DNA of 64,000 bases from an uncultured Lachnospiraceae bacterium (lineage in GTDB: Bacteria; Bacillota; Clostridia; Lachnospirales; Lachnospiraceae), in the NCBI GenBank assembly GCA_910576895.1, contig CAJTJZ010000002.1:36085-100084 (forward strand), given 5' to 3'. Shown in pieces: positions 51,701 to 61,161 of the stretch (within the stretch, counting starts at the first letter, position 1; each line of letters opens with the position of its first letter). Made by a program: the position numbers and the translations under genes. The notes beneath the pieces are model-generated. The model saw nothing but the letters and a program-made list of their open reading frames with translations, had not been told where the DNA came from and did not search any database.

Positions 51701-54700
51701 CTATTTCGATGATACGACCTTACCATAGCTTCCACATACACGATTATCATCTGCATCTTTTACAAAAGCTCTTACTTTATAATAATATGTCTTGCTATCT
51801 GTTTGGTTTATAGTAGTATTTAAAGAATCTTTCTTTACTGTTTTCACACGAGAATATGCTCCGTTCTTTTTCTTACTACTGAAAATCTGATAACCATCTG
51901 CATTCTTTACTTTCTTCCAAGAAAGTGTTACTTTCGCACCCTCTGACTTCACTTTCAGTCCTTTTACAGTATTTGGAGGTGTTGTTTCTTTCATAGTAGC
52001 ACTATATTTTCCATAAGTCTTGCTTCCATCTTCCTCTATCGTAAAAGCACGAACTTTAAAGAGATAAGAAGAAGCCTGTTTCATTTTTTTAGAGAATGTA
52101 GTTTTTGTTGGATCTGTAATGGTTTTAATACATTTATATTTCCCAGTATTTGTATCATACTGATAAATTTTATAACCATCAGCTCCATCAATCTCATCCC
52201 ATTCAAAAGAAACTTTTTTAGAGTTTTTCTTCACTGTAGTATTTAATTTTGGCTTTTTTGTATTGTTAAAGTTTTTAGTAGAAGGAGCTGGTTCTACTAT
52301 ATCTGGTGTTGTTGGTTTCGTTGGATTAGATGGAACTACTTCTGGTGTTGTTGGTAATGTTGTTTCTGGCTCTTTCGTAGCATCCGATTCCTCCGGTTTT
52401 GTAATTTGTGTATTTGTATTTCCATTCGATATAGAAGAACTTCCACTGTTTCCACTATTTCCTGTTGATGGGGTAGAAGGATTAACTGGAACACTCGGAG
52501 TTGATGGAGTGTTTGGAGTTGAAGGCTTCTCTGGTTCTTCTGGAGTAGTTGGAGTATCTGGGTTTGAAGGTTTTTCTGGTTCTTCTGGAGTAGTTGGAGT
52601 ATCTGGGTCTGAAGGTTCTTCTGGTTCTTCTGGAGTAGTTGGAGTATCTGGGTCTGAAGGTTCTTCTGGCTTTTCTGGAGTAGTTGGAATAGAAGGTACT
52701 TCTGGATTATCTGTATTTGGAGGAGTTACTGGAACAAAATTCGTTACCTCATCCGTTTCTAAAACAACTGTTTTTTGTACAGGTACGATTTCATTTTCTT
52801 TTTCATACTCTATAACACGCTGTGCAACAAAGGAAGCCTGAACTAAAGTATTTATTGATTCTAGTTCATTTTCACTAAATGTCAGTGTTGTATATCCTCC
52901 TTCGTCAGTACCAACTTTAACACCTGCAACCTCATTACCTTCGTCTGCAATCTTAATTGCTTTCTCATTTACTAATACTTTATCTATTTGATAACCCTCA
53001 TTTGGTTTTAATGTATAGGTAATAGTCTTATTATCTCCAAATGTTGTAGTTTTAGTGCCTGAAATAGTTCCTCCCTTACCAAGAACAGAAGCCGAAACAC
53101 GCTTTGGTGCTGGAACTTCCTCACCATCATATACTACAACAGCAAATGGGCTAAAACTTGTTATCTTAGCTACTAATCCATAAGGAGTAACCGTAAGATT
53201 AATTTCCTCTGTCTTACTAGGATCAATTTGACCATCTTCCCCACGAACATAATGATACATCTTTAATGTTTTGCTGCCATTCTGGAAATCTTCATATTTC
53301 ATTCCATCTGGAAATCCTATACTAACTTGTACATAACTTCCGTCCGGAATCTTTGTATGTCGCTTACAAATCTGTAAATCAATTTCATACGTTGCACTTT
53401 GAAGAATTTTAGCTGCGTTATCTAGTTCTGATGCTTTATTTAATACGGTATCTTTATCTGTAGGATCTAAATCATTTACTACAAGCATCATCTGGCTTCG
53501 TTGACTTGCGGAAAATACATTTCCTTCTTCATCTTTCCAACCAGAAGTAGAAAGATCTTCATTTGCAACAATTTGTGGTTCACCATAACAAACAATATAA
53601 TCTCTTCCATCATTAAAAACTTTTGGACATAAAATGTAGCGTTTTGAAAAATTTAGGACATATGCACCCGGCCCTTTTCCGCTTATATCACCAACAAGTC
53701 CACACACATAAAATGTATAAGTTTCATAAGTATGTTTAAATTGTGGACTAGCTTTAAATTTAAAGGATACCACTTTAGGATCAGAAGGATCCCATACAAC
53801 GTCCTTAACTTCCGCATATTCATTAATATCTGCGTGCGTTCCAATCATTTTAACTGAAACAGCAGTATTTGTTCTATTCTTTTTTGGAACTTCTATCGCA
53901 GATTCAGAAGTTGATACAATATCTTCATTCTCTTTTGAAACTTCTATTGCAGATTCGGAAGTTGATACAATATCTTCATTCTCTTTTGAAACCTCCATTG
54001 TAGACTCAGAAATCGATGCAACACCAGAATCGTTTTTATCCTCCGATTCATCAATCGGTACTAAATTCTCACTAAAGGTTAATTTACAATCAATAAATTC
54101 TCCAGTTATACTTTGAGTTGTATAATTTCCCGGAGTTGAAGCTGTAAGCCCCGGTGCTGGAAAATAAGTACCATAGGCATCATTTGTATAACTATTACTA
54201 ACTTCGATTATATCATCAGGATTAAATTCTTCTGCCTTATAAGCATAATAATACGGTTCTCCTGTATCAGGATCTGTTGCTCCAAGAGCATCATCAGGTG
54301 CTTTTGTAACAAGCATAAACTGAATGGATTCCATACCCGGATGTAAATTGAAAGTAGCTAAAGAATCTTTTGTAGCTTCCTCCTCAAACCAACATCCAGG
54401 GAGCACTAACTGAGATTCATAAGCACTAAGCCAAGGGGAAGGTACTATATCCTGCACAGTAGTGTTTCTTTGTATATAACGAAATGCAACATAAATTCCC
54501 TCATCATAAAGTTTTGAAATACTTTTTCCGTTATAACTAAATGATAACTTTAGCTCTGTTACATTATCATCAGAAGTTACATAATCAGGCTTAAAAACAA
54601 AACCCTCTTTATCTGCGGAAACTCCATATTGACAATTACTTAACTGTGGATAAACAAATTCAAAATCAGAAAGTATTCCAGATGATATATGATCATGTTC

Positions 54701-55657
54701 AAAATCTACTTTTCCTTTAAGATAATATCTTAAGGAACTTTTTGAAGTATTATTCCATGTAGTATCAATTGCATACCATCTACTATCAATCTGAACATAA
54801 TTCCACATATGCGGTTCACCTGCACCAGTACCATATACAAGGACACAAGGAATATTTAACTCATCCATAACGGCTTTAAATCCACGTGCAAAACTTTCAC
54901 ACACGCCCTTACCATTAATTAAAGAACCATATGCAGTACCACGAAGATCGCAAAAAAGCTTTCCATCAGGATAAACGTCTTTCCCATTCTCATGTTTTTC
55001 ACAAAAACTATATTCTACATTGTTACAAAGCCATTCATTAACATAAGCAATCCTATCAACAACAGATTCTCCTTTTGTTTTCGCACCCTCTGCAATTTCC
55101 TTGACCTTCTTGTGATATGCATCAATAGCTTCTTGAACAACCTCTGGTTTTTTCTTCCATTCTTCTGTAATGGAATAAGAGTCGTCTCTTCCTGTACCTA
55201 AAGTAGCATAAGCCTTGCCACTTTTTGTGCCAATAGTAACACTAAAATTATCAGCATTCACATAAAACAGAGAAGGATTGTCAAAAATAAAAGCATCTCT
55301 TGCTGCACCAAAAGCAACCAAAATGGTACTATCAGCATTATTAATATATCTCATAACTTCTTCTTCTGTTAAAACACCACTTTCTATTAAATCATACTCA
55401 TCTGTTCCACTTTTTAAAAGTCCTTCTTTTTCCATAGCAACAAGAGCATTATAAAACTTTTTTGCCATAGGAGATTTAGAGAGTTGATTATAGAAATAAT
55501 AAGTTGCAATATTGGTGTTTTCTGTCGCTGTTGCAACGGAACGTGTTTCCGTATCCACAGTATTTGTACTAGGCTGAAATGGCACGAAAGACTGTACAAT
55601 AATACTACATGAAAAAAGCACCGCAAATGCTAAACTGCATTTTCTAAGATTTTTCAT
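51701..55657 (-). CDS. Secreted transglutaminase-like protein with proline repeats and two FnIII domains
   Basis: Exported protein of 1,318 residues. After a signal peptide, a transglutaminase-like cysteine-protease-fold domain has Cys in GKGVCESFARG, His in PHMWNYV and Asp in WYAIDTTW, the intact catalytic triad. Then come beta-rich regions, three 17-residue Ser/Glu repeats, a PPT/PEEPEEPSDPD proline-rich stretch of 15-residue repeats, and two C-terminal fibronectin-III domains (GADGYKIYQYD and NADGYQIFSS signatures). Such proteins are thought to cross-link or cleave surface proteins; here substrate is unknown. AAGGAGG lies seven bases before the ATG. Confidence 0.88.
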   Translation of the reverse strand: MKNLRKCSLAFAVLFSCSIIVQSFVPFQPSTNTVDTETRSVATATENTNIATYYFYNQLSKSPMAKKFYNALVAMEKEGLLKSGTDEYDLIESGVLTEEEVMRYINNADSTILVAFGAARDAFIFDNPSLFYVNADNFSVTIGTKSGKAYATLGTGRDDSYSITEEWKKKPEVVQEAIDAYHKKVKEIAEGAKTKGESVVDRIAYVNEWLCNNVEYSFCEKHENGKDVYPDGKLFCDLRGTAYGSLINGKGVCESFARGFKAVMDELNIPCVLVYGTGAGEPHMWNYVQIDSRWYAIDTTWNNTSKSSLRYYLKGKVDFEHDHISSGILSDFEFVYPQLSNCQYGVSADKEGFVFKPDYVTSDDNVTELKLSFSYNGKSISKLYDEGIYVAFRYIQRNTTVQDIVPSPWLSAYESQLVLPGCWFEEEATKDSLATFNLHPGMESIQFMLVTKAPDDALGATDPDTGEPYYYAYKAEEFNPDDIIEVSNSYTNDAYGTYFPAPGLTASTPGNYTTQSITGEFIDCKLTFSENLVPIDESEDKNDSGVASISESTMEVSKENEDIVSTSESAIEVSKENEDIVSTSESAIEVPKKNRTNTAVSVKMIGTHADINEYAEVKDVVWDPSDPKVVSFKFKASPQFKHTYETYTFYVCGLVGDISGKGPGAYVLNFSKRYILCPKVFNDGRDYIVCYGEPQIVANEDLSTSGWKDEEGNVFSASQRSQMMLVVNDLDPTDKDTVLNKASELDNAAKILQSATYEIDLQICKRHTKIPDGSYVQVSIGFPDGMKYEDFQNGSKTLKMYHYVRGEDGQIDPSKTEEINLTVTPYGLVAKITSFSPFAVVVYDGEEVPAPKRVSASVLGKGGTISGTKTTTFGDNKTITYTLKPNEGYQIDKVLVNEKAIKIADEGNEVAGVKVGTDEGGYTTLTFSENELESINTLVQASFVAQRVIEYEKENEIVPVQKTVVLETDEVTNFVPVTPPNTDNPEVPSIPTTPEKPEEPSDPDTPTTPEEPEEPSDPDTPTTPEEPEKPSNPDTPTTPEEPEKPSTPNTPSTPSVPVNPSTPSTGNSGNSGSSSISNGNTNTQITKPEESDATKEPETTLPTTPEVVPSNPTKPTTPDIVEPAPSTKNFNNTKKPKLNTTVKKNSKKVSFEWDEIDGADGYKIYQYDTNTGKYKCIKTITDPTKTTFSKKMKQASSYLFKVRAFTIEEDGSKTYGKYSATMKETTPPNTVKGLKVKSEGAKVTLSWKKVKNADGYQIFSSKKKNGAYSRVKTVKKDSLNTTINQTDSKTYYYKVRAFVKDADDNRVCGSYGKVVSSK
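52506..52690 (-). repeat. 45-bp coding tandem repeats (15-residue Pro/Glu units)
   Basis: Near-identical 45-bp units begin at 52540, 52585 and 52630, with partial units either side, encoding EEPEEPSDPDTPT-like spacers. Such repeats vary in copy number by slippage and act as flexible wall-spanning linkers. Confidence 0.9.
53887..54020 (-). repeat. 51-bp coding tandem repeats (17-residue Ser/Glu units)
   Basis: Three units of 51 bp (two almost identical, one diverged) encode repeats around STSESAIEVSKENEDIV within the transglutaminase-like protein. Confidence 0.88.
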
Positions 55658-55786
55658 ATGATTCCTCCTTTTCTAAATTTAAAATAAAAATTATTATGAA
55701 ATGGCACTAAACCCACATTATAATAATACACATTTTTCCAAAAAAAATCAATCATTTTTTACAATTTTGACAAATAAAAATTTTTC

Positions 55787-55815
55787 AAAAAAACCTCCCT
55801 AAATTAAGGGAGGTT
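55787..55815 (-). terminator. Terminator of the arylsulfate sulfotransferase gene
   Basis: Nine-bp stem AACCTCCCT (55792-55800) and AGGGAGGTT (55807-55815) with seven T after it on the minus strand. The hairpin starts in the stop codon of the gene. Confidence 0.9.
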
Positions 55816-57979
55816 ACTCTATGATAAATCTTTTCTCTGTATTATAGATTCTTCCTTCACATTCTAAATAAATCTGATACGTATCCTCTTGCATTTCTCC
55901 AAGTGGTATCATAACAGAATAATATAATCTTGCAAACAATGCTGGATTCATTTGTTTTGTATCGGTATAATCTTGCATATAGCAAAATTTTTCTCCAACA
56001 AAATAAATTCTTTTTATTAAATGATCAACGGCTGTAAGATAAAGAATATTTTCATATAATGCAAGTTCTGTATTTGCAATATCTTGTTCAATATCAAATG
56101 GTGTATCTCCATTTTCTAATGCCTCTTCATATTTCTTTTTTCGTTCATTTTTTGTTCCTTTATAATAAAGATTTTCTGCTGAAAAAACAATATCTCTTTC
56201 TGGCAATGGCATACACCTTGATAATTCTGGTCTTTTTACTTGCTGTGGCTGTCTAATTGTTCCAAGCATATAATCTTCTTCTAGCGAAACAGGTTTTGAT
56301 AAATCAGCATAATATAATGGCAATTCATATGCTCTATAATAAGAAGCTTTTGTTAAATATTGATTATATAACTCTCCTGTTTGAAAATCGTATTCATTTA
56401 TCATTCCACTGCATCCATCCATCATAGGTTCTAAATATCCACTCATTGCAAACAGACGATTTTGTTCATAACATAAAATTCCATTGGATCGTATCTTTGA
56501 TTTTGCACATGGAAAACTTTTCCATAATGCAACGGTATGTTCTTTTTCATTAATGGTATAAATTCGTACAAAAGAATTTGGATTATGATCAAAAAATGGT
56601 ACACTTCTTCTTTTATGCCAGTGATTATCATAAATAATCATATGTCTTGTATCTTGATTCCCATCCAAATCCTGTTCTAAAAAATAGGCTGCATGTGGCT
56701 GATAACTCCATCCCTCTTTTTTTAACGTTTTCTTTACAGGTTTTAAAACCTTTTCTTCCATAGAAGTTTCCCGCCAAAATTTAGGATGGCAGAGAATCCA
56801 TCTGATTTCACCTGTTTCCCAATCAAGACTTGCAACTGTATGAAGATTTCTACAACAAATTAAAACAGAATTTGTTTTCGCATCATAAGAAACAGTATTT
56901 AAGTGTACCCAATCAATATTATCTTGATATGTTTTATCAAAAACATCTCCAAGCTTTATTTGCTTTACTACTTTTCCTGTATTTCGATCAAGTTCCATAA
57001 CCATATCTTCATTAGAATTTTCTAAAGAGCTTCCAGCAGCAATAATATTTCCTCCCGGCGTCATCTCTGCTGCATCATGATGAAGTCCATTTTCTACATT
57101 ATAAATTTTATGCACACGTCCAAGAAGATCCATTTCCAATATCTGACTGGAATGTGGATTACTAAAACTTGGCATTAAAATACTCTTTTCTGCAAATAGA
57201 AAGTGGCCATTGGAAAGAAAATGAAGTCCATATGGCTTTGGCTGCCTTGCTATATAAAAACGAATGATTCCTTCTTTGTCAAAAGCATAAGGATAACGTG
57301 TATCTCCACCATAAACAAAAGTAAAATGAAAAGCACTAGGCTTCTGTCTTTGTTTCACTACTACCATATTTTCTAAAAAAGTTGGCAATTCTTTCATTTT
57401 TATTGTAAATAAGATACGTTTACAACTTGTATTATTTTCATCAAAAAATTGCAACAGTACTTTATTTGTTTTTCCCGGATATAGACCAATAATTGGAATT
57501 CTATGTCTTGTTGTAAGTTCTGTAGTAACAGAAGTTGTAGAAGCTGCTTCTTTTTCTTGATCTTCTTGTTCTAATACCTCTGCCTTGATTCGATATGCTT
57601 TCTTAGAACAAAATAAAACAAGTGCCGTTAATGGAGAAAGCAAATATGGATTTTTCACCACAAGAAAGGAATCTTCTGTATAGTCCCCTGATTGCAGACA
57701 TTGTTCTAAAAATGCATCCTTTGCACGTGTCTTTACAGCAAGTGTATTATCTTCTGAAATTGCAATTCCAATTGCTTTCTTTCCATGTAAATGAATATAT
57801 TGTTCTTCCAATGGAGCAGCTTTTTCTTTTACCCATTCTCCCGTTTTTACAATATATTCTGCACTTCCTTGCTTTTCTCTATCTATCCATATAATTGCTT
57901 TCTTTGTTTTTGAAGCAGCATCTGTATCTGCTGCTTTTATTTTACTTTTTATTTTTTTATAAAGTTGTTTTATTTTCAT
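55814..57979 (-). CDS. Arylsulfate sulfotransferase (ASST)-like beta-propeller enzyme
   Basis: Protein of about 721 residues of the ASST superfamily, PAPS-independent enzymes that move sulfate between phenolic compounds through a histidine. Recognisable parts are GLHHDAAEMTPGGNIIA, DWVHLNTVSYDAKTNSVLI and SLDWETGEIRWIL, propeller strands that carry candidate catalytic histidines. Unlike E. coli AssT there is no signal peptide; the N-terminus is basic and helical. I start at ATG 57979; the GTG at 57991 abuts the ribosome site. A 120-residue N-terminal region before the propeller is not recognised. Confidence 0.72.
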   Translation of the reverse strand: MKIKQLYKKIKSKIKAADTDAASKTKKAIIWIDREKQGSAEYIVKTGEWVKEKAAPLEEQYIHLHGKKAIGIAISEDNTLAVKTRAKDAFLEQCLQSGDYTEDSFLVVKNPYLLSPLTALVLFCSKKAYRIKAEVLEQEDQEKEAASTTSVTTELTTRHRIPIIGLYPGKTNKVLLQFFDENNTSCKRILFTIKMKELPTFLENMVVVKQRQKPSAFHFTFVYGGDTRYPYAFDKEGIIRFYIARQPKPYGLHFLSNGHFLFAEKSILMPSFSNPHSSQILEMDLLGRVHKIYNVENGLHHDAAEMTPGGNIIAAGSSLENSNEDMVMELDRNTGKVVKQIKLGDVFDKTYQDNIDWVHLNTVSYDAKTNSVLICCRNLHTVASLDWETGEIRWILCHPKFWRETSMEEKVLKPVKKTLKKEGWSYQPHAAYFLEQDLDGNQDTRHMIIYDNHWHKRRSVPFFDHNPNSFVRIYTINEKEHTVALWKSFPCAKSKIRSNGILCYEQNRLFAMSGYLEPMMDGCSGMINEYDFQTGELYNQYLTKASYYRAYELPLYYADLSKPVSLEEDYMLGTIRQPQQVKRPELSRCMPLPERDIVFSAENLYYKGTKNERKKKYEEALENGDTPFDIEQDIANTELALYENILYLTAVDHLIKRIYFVGEKFCYMQDYTDTKQMNPALFARLYYSVMIPLGEMQEDTYQIYLECEGRIYNTEKRFIIE

Positions 57980-58068
57980 TATAATAGTCACTCTCTTCTT
58001 TTTTTCTTTGGCATTTTGATATGATAAATCCCTGTAAATTCCCTATCTGCCAATACTTTATGGTGTCT

Positions 58069-58102
58069 ATTGTATTAAAAAAACCTTGAACTGACCTTGA
58101 AC
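58069..58102 (-). promoter_or_regulatory. Direct-repeat operator candidate upstream of the ASST-like gene
   Basis: CCTTGAAC occurs twice in 19 bases (58084-58091 and 58095-58102), start-to-start 11 bases, one helical turn, as in OmpR-type regulator sites. A -10-like TACAAT (58074-58069, minus strand) lies nine bases downstream, with the repeats covering the -35 position. The rest of 57992-58147 holds nothing else I recognise. Confidence 0.5.
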
Positions 58103-58147
58103 AAATTGGTGCAGACTTTGCTTTAAAACAACTCTTATTCTAATTAA

Positions 58148-59662
58148 TTATCTTTTCGTAGAAAAAAGTTTCTTATAAGTCTTTTTGCATTTTTTCGGAA
58201 ATTCAAAAGAAACTTTTTTTGAAATCTTTTTCCATGCAGATGTTCCAACTCCTGTTATTTTATTTGATTTTACTTTGACTTTTTTAAGATTTTTACATTG
58301 ATAAAATGCTTGTTTTTCAATGTTTTCAATATTTTTTCCAATGGTTAAAGAGGTTATTTTTTTGTCACCTTTCCATGCTTTTTTTCCAATGGAAGTTACC
58401 ATTAATTCATAACCTCCAACCACTATGGTATCTGGAATTACAATTGTTTTTGTTGATTTTTCTACTCCAATAATTTTCACTGTTTTATTTCCATTGGAAG
58501 ATACTAATTTACAAAGAAAATTTTCTGCCCTAAACTCTATATTATTTTCTGGAAGTGCCTTTCTTGTTGGAACTTGAATAGAATCCATCTCCTGTTTTAT
58601 TAAAGATGCTATTAATGTATGTCCTTCTGCCGATGGATGTGGATCTAAATTATAATCTTCCAATGTAAAATCAATACCAAAACTACCATATACATTTGCA
58701 TTTACTGGAACTTTTTCCTGTGCATCAAAAACTGCTTTTACATCAATTAAGTGATAAAGTTCAGAATCTTTTGTAAATGCTTCATTTAATTTTTGTATAT
58801 AAAATTCCGCTAAATTTCCCACATCAAAAATACAAATAGAATTTAATGGATTGATAAGAGAAACGCCTCTATATGGATTATAAATATTGGTAACAAAAAT
58901 CTCTGCATTTGGTGACAAGGTATGAATTGTCTCTAAAATAGCTTGGAGATTTTCTGCAAATTGTACACAGATTTGATTAAATTCTTCCTTTCCTTCGATG
59001 TTATATTCTGCAATTGCTTTAGACGCAAGTTCTATATCCATATCCTCTGGAAGTCCTGCTAATGTTTTATTCATTTTTTCTGCACTATTTAATAAAGAAA
59101 ACAATTCCATTAAATTTCCACTTGTAAGCTTTTTATTTAAGGTATCATAAAGTTCTCCTAAACTGCATCCAAGTTCCCTTGCCCCTTCCTCCATAAATGG
59201 TCCTAAAATATCATTCGATCCAATCGAAACTGTAATAAAATCCGATTGTGCTACTGCTTTTCGAAAAGATTCATATTGCGGACTTTCTTTATCGGTAAGA
59301 TAAGATAGAAGCTGTGTACTTCTTAGCCCATCTATTGCAAAACTATCGGAAAGAATAGCTGTATTGGAATATTGTGTTTTTAACTTTTCTGTTACCTGTT
59401 CTCGATAAGCTTCAATTGCTGAATGCGTTACCGTCGGATCATAACCTGAAAGCCCATAACCTGATGCAATGCTATCTCCAAGAGCTGTATAACATATAGT
59501 ATCTACCAATAATTCTTCTTCCACTTGTATTGTTTTTTTTGCAGCTTTTACAAAAATTCCATCTTCTTCTTCTGTAAAAACTAATTCTAGGGAACAAATC
59601 ATCATAATCACCAAAAAGAATCCTATGATTTTCTTTCTATTCGTTTTCTTTCCTTTCTCCAT
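58148..59662 (-). CDS. Secreted SGNH/GDSL esterase-lipase with C-terminal LRR_5-like module
   Basis: Exported hydrolase of 504 residues. A signal peptide precedes the SGNH catalytic domain, with block I LGDSIASGYG (Ser about 58), block III VSIGSNDILG (Asn) and block V DPHPSAEGH (Asp and His), all intact. The C-terminal ~120 residues form an LRR_5-like, lysine-rich module (IGKKAWKGDKKITSLTIG, AFYQCKNLKKV) ending YKKLF, similar in layout to the tail of the giant GH2 enzyme. Substrate is probably an acyl ester on a glycan or lipid; not determinable. A two-component system lies directly upstream. Confidence 0.9.
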   Translation of the reverse strand: MEKGKKTNRKKIIGFFLVIMMICSLELVFTEEEDGIFVKAAKKTIQVEEELLVDTICYTALGDSIASGYGLSGYDPTVTHSAIEAYREQVTEKLKTQYSNTAILSDSFAIDGLRSTQLLSYLTDKESPQYESFRKAVAQSDFITVSIGSNDILGPFMEEGARELGCSLGELYDTLNKKLTSGNLMELFSLLNSAEKMNKTLAGLPEDMDIELASKAIAEYNIEGKEEFNQICVQFAENLQAILETIHTLSPNAEIFVTNIYNPYRGVSLINPLNSICIFDVGNLAEFYIQKLNEAFTKDSELYHLIDVKAVFDAQEKVPVNANVYGSFGIDFTLEDYNLDPHPSAEGHTLIASLIKQEMDSIQVPTRKALPENNIEFRAENFLCKLVSSNGNKTVKIIGVEKSTKTIVIPDTIVVGGYELMVTSIGKKAWKGDKKITSLTIGKNIENIEKQAFYQCKNLKKVKVKSNKITGVGTSAWKKISKKVSFEFPKKCKKTYKKLFSTKR

Positions 59663-59722
59663 CTAGTATACCTCCATTCTTTAAAAAAATTCTATAACTT
59701 ATAGAAAAGATTTTTTCTATTT

Positions 59723-61144
59723 TTATTTCATATATGGTAATTGTAATAAAAATACAGCTCCTTGCCGATTAAATGCTTTTAAAGTACCGCCCATAGACTC
59801 CATTGCACTTTTGGAAATAGCAAGCCCAAGTCCAAAATTTCCCTTACTTCCCTTATAAAACCGTTCAAATAAATGCGGCAATTCTTCTGATTTAATCCCC
59901 TCTCCATCATCTGAAATTTCAACACAAGAAAATTCTTTTCCATCTATAGTTTCTAAATATGTTTTTATCCATATTTCGTTTTTTGCATACCTAGTTGCAT
60001 TAGAAATAATATTAATCACTGTCTGCGAAAATAATCCTTCATCAAGAAGTGCAAATATATTTTCAGAAAATTCCGTTTTTAAACTTAAATGACTTTTCAT
60101 TAAAAGCCCATTTACCCTTTGAAGATAATCTAAAATTAAATCAGAAAGATTAAATATCTGCAAATCATGTGTATACGTATGATTTTCAATTCTTGAAAGT
60201 GTTAAAAGTTCCGTTACTAATTTATTTAGCCGCAGACTTTCTTTTTTAATCACTTGTGCCGCTTCTTTGGGATCAGGAAATACATCATTTTCAATTCCTT
60301 CTGCATATCCTTGAATTGACATTAAAGGTGTTCTTAACTCATGCGAAGCATTTTGCATAAACTGTTTTTGCGTTTCATCATAATCCTTTAACCTTGTAGA
60401 CATTTCATTTAAGCTAAAACAAAATTGCTTAATTTCCTCATTACTTTCTACAATTGGTACAGAAATAAAATCACCTTTTCCAATTTCTGCTGCATAAATA
60501 CAAGCATCTACAATGGGACGGCTAATATTATCTGCAATTCTTAATACAAAAATAGCACTGATAGAAACTACAAGTATTAAGATAATAATTAAAATCGTAT
60601 TAATACTAAAAATCCATTTTGTATAATATTCATTCGTTGTTACAAATAAAATAGAAAGATCAGTATAGGTATTAAAATGCTTTAATAATCCACATGTATA
60701 AAAACAAGTTTTTCTATCAATTCTACATTTATGAATCTTGGAATCTTTTATCATATTTCCTTTTGCCATAGCTTCCGTAAAATAAGCTGCAATACTATCG
60801 TTCTTAATATCAAGCGGATATAAAATTTCTTTCTCCTGCAAAATATAAAATTTTGTATTCCCTACTAATTGTGCAGCCGTTAATCCAACACTAAGTTCTC
60901 TTGCCATTTCCTCAGTATCACTTGTTCCTGTTGTTTCTCCCTGATTTAGTTCATTTGTTTCTAAAGAATTTAATAATGCTTCCATTGTTGTTACTGTATT
61001 AGAAAGTTCCTTTTTTGCATAATTTTGCATAATAAAAGTAATTCCAATACTAAAGAAAATAATAATAACAACTGGTAAAATAATCAATATAATTAAAAAT
61101 GGATATAATATCTGCGTTCTAATTGTTTTTGCCCGAAACTTCAT
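59723..61144 (-). CDS. Membrane sensor histidine kinase (HAMP, HisKA)
   Basis: Kinase of 473 residues with two membrane segments (about 11-35 and 180-205) bracketing an extracellular sensor domain of ~145 residues, a HAMP linker, the phosphoacceptor box MQNASHELRTPLMSI, N-box NIISNATRYAKN, and ATP-lid motifs DDGEGI and FGLGLAIS. Co-transcribed with the OmpR-type regulator 17 bases upstream. Signal is unknown; adjacent secreted SGNH esterase and ASST genes are possible targets. Confidence 0.92.
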   Translation of the reverse strand: MKFRAKTIRTQILYPFLIILIILPVVIIIFFSIGITFIMQNYAKKELSNTVTTMEALLNSLETNELNQGETTGTSDTEEMARELSVGLTAAQLVGNTKFYILQEKEILYPLDIKNDSIAAYFTEAMAKGNMIKDSKIHKCRIDRKTCFYTCGLLKHFNTYTDLSILFVTTNEYYTKWIFSINTILIIILILVVSISAIFVLRIADNISRPIVDACIYAAEIGKGDFISVPIVESNEEIKQFCFSLNEMSTRLKDYDETQKQFMQNASHELRTPLMSIQGYAEGIENDVFPDPKEAAQVIKKESLRLNKLVTELLTLSRIENHTYTHDLQIFNLSDLILDYLQRVNGLLMKSHLSLKTEFSENIFALLDEGLFSQTVINIISNATRYAKNEIWIKTYLETIDGKEFSCVEISDDGEGIKSEELPHLFERFYKGSKGNFGLGLAISKSAMESMGGTLKAFNRQGAVFLLQLPYMK

Positions 61145-61161
61145 AACAATAAACTGCCTTT

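Noticed and set aside
52263..52841. Long open frame on the plus strand (Gly/Ser/Val-rich)
   Set aside because: Exactly antisense to the proline-rich repeats of the transglutaminase-like gene; repetitive composition keeps the opposite frame open. No ribosome site.
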